From positions 37,632,543 to 37,696,542 of the forward strand of contig OX326961.1 of NCBI GenBank assembly GCA_946800325.1: a stretch of DNA of 64,000 bases, written 5' to 3'. The stretch's first letter is position 1, and each line of letters starts with the position of its first letter. Positions 34,004 through 45,281 of the stretch are shown here, in pieces. The notes under the pieces are model-generated. The model ran no database searches. It saw only the letters and a list, made by a program, of their open reading frames with translations, and had not been told where the DNA came from. A program made the position numbers and the translations under genes. The stretch comes from Luzula sylvatica (lineage: Eukaryota > Streptophyta > Magnoliopsida > Poales > Juncaceae).

Positions 34004-34743
34004 GTTAGTTTTGCCTCTTTTTTTATCCAATTGTTCTGAAAATAGTAAATAGTAAGTGTGTTTCTTTGAAATTTTTTGATGGGCGATTGATATTTTCTCT
34101 GTTTATTGTAATGAGATTTTTGGGATTTTGTTTAGTTTTGATTTTGTCGATAAAGGTCTGATTGTTGTAGTAAGTAAGTGTATTTTTCTTCTTTTCGAGG
34201 TTTTTATTGTTAAATAATTTAGATAAGGTTGAGTAAATTTATTCCTATTTATAGTTGATTTTAATGTTTCAATTTTGAGTTTGCTTTTTCTATTTCAGTT
34301 AATCCTTTTTTTATATTTTTTTCCTGGTAATTGGATTTATCTTCATGCCACAAACTGGTAAAGAATTACTTAATCGCTAAATAATACGATGAAAAATTAT
34401 AAATATAGAAAATAGCATATTATTTACGCTTATCTGATTGAATGCTTTGTTATCCTGATTTTATTCTTATTAACCTTAAAGAAGCCCATTTCTATTTTAG
34501 TTTTTTTTCTGCGTACTTGCATTCTAGTCCAAGTTCTCACTTTTTTGTAGCTTAGTTTTTTCCGTTTTGAATGAATATTTTTTCTAGCTTTTTAGTTTTA
34601 AATTATAAAAAAAAAATCATTTATCTGGCATATTTTATAATTATTTGAACAAAACAAGATGAGTTATTTATCGCCACTTAGTAGTAATTATACAGAAAAC
34701 AATAATCCAATTTGACAATTCAATTCTATTCTACATTTAACAG
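34004..34743 (+). other. probable 5' leader intron of the TPS gene
   Basis: A donor at TGG|GTTAGT (34004) and an acceptor at TTTAACAG|GTC (34743) frame a T-rich 740 bp stretch without coding. The acceptor is eight bases before the ATG. A leader intron is common in class II TPS genes (family knowledge). The donor choice is uncertain. Confidence 0.5.
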
Positions 34744-34751
34744 GTCAAAAC

Positions 34752-37471
34752 ATGGTTTCATTATTCTGTCCAGACCTCTCGAGTCTCTGTTCCTCAAAAG
34801 ACTCCTCTGAGATCCAGAACACGTTCAGAGCTCTTCCGCAGGTCGTAACTTCACCCTCTATCATAACGGATCCAAGTTGGGACCAGTTCTCCGACGCCGA
34901 ATCCTCCCCAATCCTTCGAAAACGCAACATAATCGTCGCGAATTTCCTCCCTATAATCTCCAAGAAACACCCGATTTCAAACAAGTGGAATTTCTCCTTG
35001 GACAAGGATTCTATTTTGGTGCAATTAAGTTGATTAACCGAAGCATTTTCCGAGGACATCGAAACCGTCTATGTCGGCAGTTTAAAAGCCGACATTGACC
35101 AAGCTGACCAAGAATATATATCCCAAATTTTATTCAAAGAATATAAATGCATTCCTACTTTTCTCAATGCGGATTTGCACAAGAAATATTATCACGGGTT
35201 TTGCAAGCAATTTTTATGGCCTTTGTTTCATTCCATGCTTCCCATTTGTCTCAAAAAGGAGGTGCTATTCGACCACACGGTTTTCCAAGAGTACGTGTCC
35301 GCGAATAAAATATTTGCGGATAAAGTATTGGAGGGGATAAACACCGATGACGATTTCGTTTGGGTTCATGACTACCATTTAATGCTCGTACCGACTTTTT
35401 TGAGGAAGAGATTGAATCGGGTCAAATTAGGGTTTTTTCTGCACAGCCCGTTCCCTTCGTCGGAGATTTATCGGACCCTACCTATCAGGGAGGAGATTTT
35501 GAAATCGTTGTTGAACGCAGATTTAATCGGGTTTCAAACTTTCGATTACGCGAGACACTTTTTGTCTTGTTGTGGCAGAATGTTGGGCTTGGATTACGAG
35601 TCGAAACGGGGTTATATTGGGATCGAATATTTTGGACGCACAGTCAATATTAAAATCTCCCCGGTGGGGGTCCACGTGAATCGGCTCAAGTCGGTTTTGA
35701 ACGAGTCTTCTACGGTGCATAAAATTCAAGAAATTGAAAAGAAATTTGAAGGAAAAACCCTAATTTTGGGAGTGGACGATATGGATATTTTCAAAGGAAT
35801 AAGTTTGAAGCTATTGGGGTTTGAGATTCTTCTAGAAAGAAATCCTAGACTTAGGGAGAAGGTGGTGTTGGTCCAAATCGTAAATCCTGCGAGAAGTTCG
35901 GGCCATGATGTTGAAGAGGCGAGAAAAGAAACGGTTTTGGTCGCGAATCGGGTAAATTCTAAATACGGGTCGCCGGGTTACGACCCGTTAGTGTTAATCG
36001 AAGACAAGATACCATTTTATGAAAAAATTGCATATTATGCATCGTCTGAGTGTTGTATCGTTAACGCGTTACGAGATGGGATGAACTTGGTACCGTATGA
36101 GTACATAATTTGCCGCCAAGGTACCGAAAATCCTAACCATAATTCCTCGCATCCTACGAGTACTCTGATCATCTCGGAATTTGTGGGGTGCTCTCCATCT
36201 CTAAGCGGTGCATATCGGGTCAACCCTTGGTCCGTTGATGATGTGGCAGATGGATTGTACCGTGCAATCAATTTACCAGTTGTGGAGAAACAACTGAGGC
36301 ACGAGAAGCATTATAAATATGTGAGTTCTCACCACGTGGCGTATTGGGCGAAGAGTTTCATGCAAGATTTGGAACGGGCTTGCAAAGACCATCACAACAT
36401 GAGGTGTTGGTCTTTCGGGTTCGGATTAGGGTTTCGGGTCATGGCCCTCCAACCCGGGTTTAGAAAACTCTCCCTCGATCATGTCGCGAGCGTGTATAAA
36501 AAAAGTGAAAAACGAGCAATATTTTTGGACTATGACGGAACCATCGTTCCTGAATCTTCAATTAATAAAAAGCCGAGCATGGATGTAATTGCGATTTTGA
36601 ATAAGTTATGTGCCGATGTGAAAAATACGGTTTTTATTGTCAGCGGACGAGGTAGAGATTCTTTGGACGTGTTTCCTTCTTGTGATCGACTTGGTATTGC
36701 CGCCGAACATGGATATTTTGTTAGGTAATATTTACATGTCAAATCCTTTATTTTCATATATTTATTTTCATGTTATATACATAAGGTGGGGCAAGGATAG
36801 AGAGTGGGAAACAAGTACGCGGAAAATGGATTTCGAATGGAAGAAGATAGCCGAACCCGTTATGAAACTCTACATGGAGACCACCGATGGGTCAACCATA
36901 GAGTCCAAAGAAAGCGGATTGGTTTGGCACCATCAATATTCGGACCATGATTTTGGTTCGTGTCAAGCGAAAGAATTGTTGAGCCATCTAGAAAGTGTTT
37001 TGGCCAACGAACCAGTCTTGGTCAAACGTGGTCAACACATCGTTGAAGTCAAACCCCAGGTAATTAATATTTGTATTCATATACACGATATTTTCATAAT
37101 TTGATAACGTTTGAATTTTTGTGTTTTAGGGGGTTAGCAAGGGGTTAGTGGTGGAGAAATTAATCGAGACGCTCGTGAGTAACGGAAACACTCCGGATTT
37201 TTTGATGTGTATCGGAGACGATAGGTCGGACGAAGACATGTTCGAGAGCATTAACAAAACTACGCTGAGCAAATTGTTTTCCACGCCGCCAGAAGTGTTT
37301 GCGTGCGCGGTTGGGCAAAAGCCGACGAAGGCTAAGTATTATGTGGACGATACGAGCATGGTGATTCAGCTTTTGAAGGGCATGTCGTATATCGGGAACA
37401 CGAAGGAGAGTAGCGGTGGTTTGGGGTCTCGCGTTTCGTTTGGAATGCCGGTCGAAGGCGTGGATTTTTAG
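34752..37471 (+). CDS. TPS: class II trehalose-6-phosphate synthase-like gene, with in-frame stop
   Basis: Three exons: 34752-36724, 36786-37059, 37130-37471, with GT/AG introns of 61 and 70 bp after EHGYFVR and VEVKPQ, the usual class II positions. The N-terminal GT20 domain shows KRNIIVANFLPI, SNKWNFSLDKDS, VWVHDYHLMLVPTFLRKR, LHSPFPSSEIYRTLP and RDGMNLVPYEYI. The C-terminal HAD/TPP domain shows FLDYDGTIVP, VFIVSGRGRDSL, AAEHGYFVR and IGDDRSDEDMFES. Class II proteins are usually regulatory, not proven synthases, and act in trehalose-6-phosphate/SnRK1 signalling in the cytosol (family knowledge). A TGA at 35031-35033 interrupts the frame after SILVQLS, where relatives have KDG; the frame continues open on both sides. 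No early in-frame ATG follows, so the product would be truncated. It is either a recent pseudogene or a sequence error. Confidence 0.88.
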
Positions 37472-37474
37472 TGG

Positions 37475-37531
37475 GGGTTTGTGTGTGTATGTGTGTGTGT
37501 GTGGGGGGGGGGGGGGGGGGGGGGGGGGGGG
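37475..37531 (+). repeat. (GT)n and a run of about 29 G
   Basis: Immediately after the TPS stop comes GTGTGTATGTG sequence and then an uninterrupted G run (about 37503-37531). It would lie in the 3' UTR if the gene is transcribed. Confidence 0.85.
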
Positions 37532-37861
37532 TAAGAACTTTGTAAGAATAATTAAAGAATATACATTTTTCTTTTCTATTGTAAATAGCTGAGAGATAAT
37601 TTTAATAATATTTGAAGTTTCTAATTGACCTTCTTTATTAAAATATGCCAAAGCATTTCGGTTGCGTATGTTCCATTGATGGCCTTCCGTTACTACATGA
37701 ATTTTTTTTTTCCAAAACTTATTAAGAATAAACAAAAAACAACAAAAAGCATGCAAAAGAAAAATTGCCGGCATTACCCAATGGCTTATATTATATGCGT
37801 ATTACCACAATAGAATTTCATGCTATAACGAATTAGAATTTCACTAATTTAAGAAGCAATT
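37532..37861. other. TPS 3' flank, no gene recognised
   Basis: AT-rich. AATAATTAAAGAATATAC near 37545 could serve as a polyadenylation region, but there is no clear signal. Frames here are chance. Confidence 0.4.
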
Positions 37862-38590
37862 TAGAGATTTGGCAAGATCATCTAGGCCATTCTGGAGCAA
37901 TAATGATGCGAAGAATTATTGAAAATTCAAATAGTCATTCATTGAAGAACCAGAAGATTTCTTTTATCAAATGAGTTTCCATGTACATCATGTTATTAGA
38001 GTAAATTAATTGTTCGTCCATCACAAACAAAGATTTGACATGAGTCTCGCGAGTTCCTTGAACGTATTCAAGGAGATATATGTGGGCCTAATGGTCCCTC
38101 ATTGGACCATTTTGATATTTTATGGTCTTAATGGATGACTCTACTAAGACCATTTGATGTCTCAATTTGATCTTCGAACAAGTCAATATGAAATAGTAGT
38201 TCCAAAAGTTATTCATTTTCCAATAAATAGCAAACCAACTACCTGATGCATTTGTTGACATAAAAAGAGTTACGAAATCACATATTCCAATTGAATTCTC
38301 TTATACGTATTCAACATCCTATGTATATCAATAAACGCGATATACGCCTAAAACGTGGTCGTTCAATTGGATCCAAACATAAAAATTCAAGGAATAGAAA
38401 AAAAACATGATAAGACAGTTCGTATTTTCGAAAATATTATGGGAATAAATCCTTCCGAAAATATGTTGCGGATAAATATATAGAACACATAAGTTAACAA
38501 GTAACTTTGGAAAAGGATCTTGTATATGAGAACATTGAGAGAGATGAAAATGATGAAATCTCGATAAATTATGTCTCGACTAAAAATACA
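37862..38590 (+). pseudogene. decayed copia gag-pol fragment, different lineage
   Basis: Scattered frames give EIWQDHLGHSGAIMMRRIIE (GAG-pre-integrase type), YFMVLMDDSTK (integrase core), DAFVDIKRVTKSHIP and LKRGRSIGSKHKNSRNRKK (the linker before RT). This order and wording belong to a copia group distinct from copies A-D. Stops and large deletions throughout; no RT remains. Confidence 0.75.
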
Positions 38591-39929
38591 TGAAATCGAA
38601 AGAAAATTAAAGGTGATCTAAAGTTTGCATATGTGATAACTCGTAAAAAGGGTTGTTCAAAGTGCAAATTCAATTTCACATTATAATCAAAACAATTTCT
38701 AACAATTACAAATTTAGTGTGAAGTAAAGATTCGTTCCAACGAAATATTATGTAAATTGGAATTTAATTTTCAAGAATTATTTCTAGTGATCACAAAATT
38801 ATGAAAAATTATCACAATGGATATTCAAATGTTAAAACAGATGTCCAAAATTTCAAGTCCTAGTTCAAAAAATTCAGATATACAAAATTATTCTCTTGAG
38901 GTGCAATGATTCGCAAATTCAAGAATTGCATGCATTTTACTCAAATATTCATATCAAATAAGAAATTCCACGAAATTAAACGAACCAAGAATATTATGAA
39001 ACTATACTTAAGTATATAAACAATTATGAAAGATTTTCAATTTTTACAGATCTGAAAATATACGAACAAGCAGGGGCAAAATTGTTCAGAAACTATTGTA
39101 TGAGTAGTTACCCAATCAAGTGAATTTGTAAAATCCATAACATATCGGAAATTAGTTCAAATCGAGTGATTAAAAAAATTAATGAAACTAGACAGAAATA
39201 TTTAAAAGCTGATGTTAATCAATGTTCATTTACGTATTCAAAATCATTTCAATCAATCGATTAAGACATGTGTACTTTTTATCGTTTTCTACACGCAAAC
39301 AAATGGAGATAATTCGAAATAAAATTCACAAAATTCACACAAGGTTTATTGAAGTATCAAGATGAATCACACAATATATGTCTACAAGATTCAACTAGAT
39401 TCGTATTCAAAATCTGAAAATTGAAAAGAAAGTTCCGAAAAATAGATTGAAGAAACAAGGAAGATCTTGGCGTCGTCCTTGCACCGACACGCCTTGAGAG
39501 GAAGTGAGAGGAGTAGGAGAGAAACTTCGAGACTCGTAGCGATTTTCACGGCGAAAATGGCTCAACGATTAGCGAGAAGGAGTTTCAGAGCACTTTCAAT
39601 GAAGATAATACTTCTTGAATGATTCTCGAACAAGATTGGAGATGATAATGATGAAGAGAGCAGATTTGGACCTTATTTATAGCAAAAAAGAAGGAGGGAA
39701 AGTTCCAAAAAATTCAGATCTCGGATTGCAACTTGCACGGGTAGGTAGAGCAAGTTTCAACGAATCGAAATAGTCTAAATCTCATCAAATTTGGATATCA
39801 GACGGCCGAGAAAGCTCGAAATTACAATTGCAAACTTCTCAACGGATCCATATTAAACCAGCTGAAAATCCTCCAAAAATTCACCAAAATAGTTGCACTC
39901 GTCTGCGGTCTAGAGAGTAAATGGAGAGT
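38591..39929. other. AT-rich DNA, possibly the rest of a decayed retrotransposon
   Basis: No recognisable protein. 39420-39900 is less AT-rich and could be LTR or leader sequence, but I cannot set borders. Confidence 0.35.
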
Positions 39930-40063
39930 ATGTATGTATGTATGTATGAGTGTATGTATGTATGTATGTATGTATGTATGTATGTATGAGTGTATGTATG
40001 TATGTATGTATGTATGTATGTAGGAGTGTATGTATGTATGTATGTATGAGTGTATGTATGTAT

Positions 40064-40107
<44 letters not shown>

Positions 40108-40168
40108 ATATATGTACGAGTGTATGTATGTATGTATGTATGTATGTATGAGTGTATGTATCAGTGTA

Positions 40169-40253
<85 letters not shown>

Positions 40254-42640
40254 TATGCACGTATTATGTATGTATGTACGTACGTACGTCCGTACGTAGG
40301 TAAGTATGTATGTATGTATGTATGTAGGTATGTATGTAATGTAAGTATGTATGTATGTAAGTATGTATGTATGTATGTAGGAATGTATGTATGTATGTAT
40401 GTATGTACGTACGTACATACGTATGTAGGTATGTATGTATGTATGTACGTACGTATGTACGTATGTACGTAGGTATGTACGTATGTATGTACGTATGTAT
40501 GTATGTATGTACGTATGTATGCATGTATGTACGTATGTACGTATGTATGTATGTACGTATGTACGTAGGTATGTATGTATGTAGGTATGTACGTATGTAT
40601 GTATGTATGTACGTATGTACGTATGTACGTATGTACGTAGGTATGTATGTAGGTATGTACGTGTGTATGTACGTGTGTATGTACGTACGTATGTGTGTAC
40701 GTATGTGTGTATGTATGTATGTACGTACGTATGTGTGTACGTATGTGTGTATGTATGTATGTTTATATGAATGTATGTATGTATGTATGTAGGTATGTAC
40801 GTATGTACGTGCGTATGTACGTACGTATGTGTGTAGGTACGAATGTGTGTACGTCTGTGTGAACGTATGTGTGTACGTATGTACGTATGTATGTGTGTAC
40901 GTATGTACGTATGTCTGTAAGTATGTATGTACGTATGTATGTACGTACGTATGTATGTACGTATGTACGTATGTGTGTATGTATGTATGTATGTGTGTAT
41001 GTGTGTATGTGTGTATGCATGTAGTATGTATGTATGTACGTGCGTACGTATGTGCGTATGTATGTGCGTATGTATGTATGTATGTATGTACGTACGTACG
41101 TATGTAGGTATGTATGTATGTATGTACGTACGTACGTATGTAGGTATGTATGTATGTATGTATGTACGTATGTATGTACGTAATTACGTATGTATGTACG
41201 TATGTACGTATGTATGTACGTATGTACGTATGTATGTACGTATGTACGTATGTATGCATGTATGTACGTATGTACGTATGTATGTATGTATGTATGTATG
41301 TATGTATGTATGTACGTATGTAGGTATGTACGTGTGTATGTACGTGTGTATGTACGTGTGTATGTACGTACGTATGTGTGTACGTATGTGTGTATGTATG
41401 TATGTACGTACGTATGTGTGTACGTATGTGTGTATGTATGTATGTTTATACGAATGTATGTATGTATGTATGTACGTATGTACGTATGTACGTATGTACG
41501 TACGTATGTGTGTATGTACATATGTGTGTACGTATGTGTGAACGTATGTGTGAACGTATGTGTGTACGTATGTACGTATGTATGTGTGTACGTATGTATG
41601 TATGTCTGTAAGTATGTATGTACGTATGTATGTACGTACGTATGTATGTACGTATGTGTGTACGTATGTACGTATGTGTGTATGTATGTATGTATGTGTG
41701 TATGTGTGTATGCATGTAGTATTTATGTATGTACGTGCGTACGTATGTGCGTATGTATGTGTGTACGTAACGTACGTATGTATGTACGTATGTGAGTACG
41801 TATGTATGTGTGTACGTATGTATGTGTGTAAGTATGTATGTATGTGTGTATGTGTGTATGTATGTTTGTATGTATGTATGTATGTATGTATGTACGTACG
41901 TACGTATGCAGGTAAGTACGTATGTACGTATGTATGTAGGTACGTATGTACGTATGTAGGTATGTATATATGTATGTATGTACGTACGTATGTACGTAGG
42001 TACGTAGGTACGTATGTATGTATGTACGCATGTACATAGGTACGTATGTATGTACGTATGTACGCATGCACGTATGTATGTATGTATGTATGTATGTATG
42101 TATGTATGTATGTATGTATGTACGTGTGTATGTACGTGTGTATGTACGTACGTATGTGTGTGTGTATGTGTGTCTGTATGTGTGTACGAATGTGTGTATG
42201 TATGTATGTATGTATGTACGTATGTATGTAAGTATGTACGTAGGTACGTGCGTATGTACGTACGTATGTGTGTATGTATGTGTGTACGTATGTACGTATG
42301 TATGTGTGTACGTATGTGTGCATGTATGTGTGTACGTATGTATGTATGTACGTATGTATGTTCGTATGTGTGTACGTATGTAGGTATGTGTGTATGTGTG
42401 TATGTGTGTATATGTATGTGTGTATGTGTGTATGTATGTAGTATGTATGTATGTACGTACGTATGTACGTACGTATGTATGTGCGTGTGTATGCGTGTAC
42501 GTATGTGCTATGTATGTGTGTAAGTATGTATGTATGTATGTATGTATGTATGTATGTATGTGTGTATGTGTGTGTGTATGTATGTATGTATGTATGTTAT
42601 GTATGTATGTATGTATGTATGTATCTATGTATCTATGTGG
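39930..42640 (+). repeat. 2.7 kb (TGTA)n-type microsatellite with higher-order repeats
   Basis: Almost the whole block is built from TATG/TACG/TGTG tetranucleotides, with pure (TG)n at 40068-40103 and 40170-40251. Landmark irregularities recur at 680-720 bp: GTTTATA(T/C)GAATG at 40761 and 41444, TCTGTAAGTATG near 40913 and 41604, and GTAGTAT(G/T)TATG at 41021, 41716 and 42438. So large blocks were duplicated. Long Cys/Tyr/Val or His/Thr/Tyr frames are an artefact of the repeat. Confidence 0.95.
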
Positions 42641-43654
42641 GCATGTTTGATTTGAGGTATTTTGATATCCATGGATATATCAAATACAAGTATATTGATA
42701 TACATGTATTTGATAATCCATGCAAGTTGTTTGATTTGTTGGATTTCAAATACATGTAAACAAAAATTATTTGTTTCATTCTTGATTGAAATCCATGATT
42801 TTCAAGTTGGTTATAGATTGGATTTGTTTGATGTTCTTTATTTAATATCTCACGGGAATAATATCATAAAATCTCAATATTTGTATTCTTAAAATATTTA
42901 CTAAATATAATAAAAACAATTAAATTAAAATGCAACTTGCACAATCCTCGTAAAAATATTTAACTAGAAAAATATCATAAATATGATTCTTGTTTAATAC
43001 AATACTAGTACGAAATAAAACTAATATAAATGAAAATTACATAAACAAAAATTGCAAAATATTACACAATCTGTTAAACCCCTAAAACACCAATACTAAT
43101 TAATCCATCATTGGAAATGAACATGCTTCATATCGGTACCACATTTTCGTACAACCTTATGTTGGTACGGTAAGGTTCCACTATGCAGTGCCGTTATGGG
43201 TACCTCTCAAAAATGTTTGATGCATACTTCTCAAAACTAGTATGGTACCAGTACCTCTCAAACTTCTTCTCTGTACTCATACCTCTCAACATTCTTCTCT
43301 GACAAATTTTGCGAAGACATTTTCTCCAAATTAACCCCACTCGATAACACGTAAAGATGGTTTATTTTGCGATTGGACCCCAAAAAAGAAAACAAGTAGT
43401 GCTCAGATAAGCAATATAACTACCTAAAAAGTAGCATAAATAAAAAGCCCTTCTATAAACAGGATATGCCCTTCGGGAGCGAGATTTTTTCTTCATGAGG
43501 CCTTTCCTAACACGCACACCACCTGTTCGATAAAAAGAATGAGCATGGTTTATCATAATTGGTACCAAATCTGAGCATCGTCTCTGTTACCAAATCTAGT
43601 CCTTCCGCCAAACAAATTGGGAATTATCATCAATACCCTTGAAAAAAATAATAC
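42641..43654. other. no gene recognised
   Basis: 42650-42780 has inverted GATAT/CAAATACATG-type sequence (ATATCAAATACAAG.. / ..CATGTATTTGATA), possibly a small MITE. 43110-43300 has repeated GGTACC/TACCTCTCAAA motifs. No frame supported. Confidence 0.4.
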
Positions 43655-44892
43655 CAAACATAACTGGTGATCGCACACTCCGCTACGCTCGTAATCTACA
43701 CGAATGCCACTGCCACTTCAATTGCTACCTGGAAATGTTGGCTGAGAGTTAGATTAGTAAAATAAAATTTAATTATTATTTACTCGACGACGACTACCAC
43801 GGAAACCTACTACGAGAACTACCATGATGACCGACTACAACGATCTAGGAATTCTACAAATACGGGAACTACTACTACATAATTCTCATCGTGAAACCAC
43901 AACAATAACAACATGGGACTAACTCATTGACTAGTACCCCGGATCAGCTTGAGGTAAAACTCAACCACAACAACTACTACCACAACTAAGATCCTGCAAA
44001 TACGGTAACAACTGCTACAGAATTCATAGTGTCATACTACAACAACTACTTCCACTACAACTATGATCCTGCAAATACGGTAACAACTACTACAGAATTC
44101 ATAGCGTAGAGAACCACTTCGACAAGGTTGGCTTCCACAAGGATCCCCACTCATAGACTAGTACCTCGGGTCTACGTGAGGTAAAAGTCCGCTGCACTCT
44201 ATCCCAAGAGTGGTGGCTTCAACCACGCCACGACTGAAACCACCCCCCCTCGGCACTACATTTACTACAACTACACGAGGAGACCGTACTGCTGCGTCTA
44301 ACAGTTCGCAAGTTCGGAAGCGACCTGAAGATGCACCTCTGGCCAGACACTACATTAATGTCCAAACATGTGTTTCCTTATCCATCCATCATCACTACTA
44401 GTTGATCTACATCAACAACAATCCTACATACTACAAAGAACTACACATATTCTACATCTAAAATGATGAATAAATAAATGATGAATCATATTCAGTAATC
44501 ATAATTACTGCCATTTGAACCATCTCGGAATAAGCTTTCCAACGGAACCAAGAACACACGAAACGGAGACCGAACGGAGAAGTTATGACCACATTACGAA
44601 GACATGACACACGAAATCTGGTTCAGTAGACCCGTCAAAGAACCGATCAACTACAATACTTCTACTTATCAGACATACCGAAATAACTAATGACTACTAG
44701 ATGAAACCCTAAACGGGATACGAGAGGAACGAATGACCCGAGACAACTCAGCCATGTGTTTAATCTTGGCTCGATAGCTCATTAATCCAACCATTAATTA
44801 ATTGGACATTATCGAGCGATTAAGCCTTTTCTCCATTAATACTTCTACTTATCAGGAACGAATGACCCGAGATGAAACCCTAAACGGGATAC
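43655..44892 (-). repeat. truncated LTR of the TGTCACGACC family
   Basis: 43655-44833 aligns with 55440-56520 (ACTGGTGATCGCACACTCCG, CTCTGGCCAGACACTACATT, GAGCGATTAAGCCTTTTCTC), so it is a second copy of that LTR. It lacks the terminal 175 bp at the left. The internal unit near CAACTA..GATCCTGCAAATACGG is tandemly duplicated (43970-44105). At 44834-44892 pieces of 44650-44735 are repeated in changed order, directly at the junction with copia copy B. Confidence 0.75.
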
Positions 44893-45281
44893 GTGAGTAG
44901 TTCGATTGAACGATACGTTGGATATGGTTGTGACTTAACCGTCCAACCAAATCCAATTGGAGTTCGGGGCATAGATAGAATGCACACACGGAACATGGAT
45001 TGTATTGGATACAATTCGTCACCGAAATTCTATAAAGGAACGAGAGTCGTATTGGATACGATTGGATTTAATCCTACCCAAAATATCTAGATCTCATTTG
45101 TCGGCCATAGTCACTTATGGGAGGATCGTAAAATATGGGTCTTGAGTGTTATGGACTTGGAATTCCGTATCGGTATGAGAGTTATCGATTCGATAAAATA
45201 GCATTATCATATAATCATCATATAAGCCTATAAGATAAGTACGCAACGTTAATAATCAATCTTTTAATTCATTTGTAGAAC

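Noticed and set aside
35175..35177. Start codon of a shorter TPS protein at 35175
   Set aside because: The codon is TTG within the conserved NADLHKKYYHG segment, not an ATG. The coding frame clearly extends upstream to the ATG at 34752.
39910..42650. Very long Cys/Tyr/Val/Met-rich and His/Thr/Tyr-rich open frames on both strands
   Set aside because: They are translations of a tetranucleotide repeat; TGTA-type units give no stops in several frames. There is no start context, domain or codon bias.
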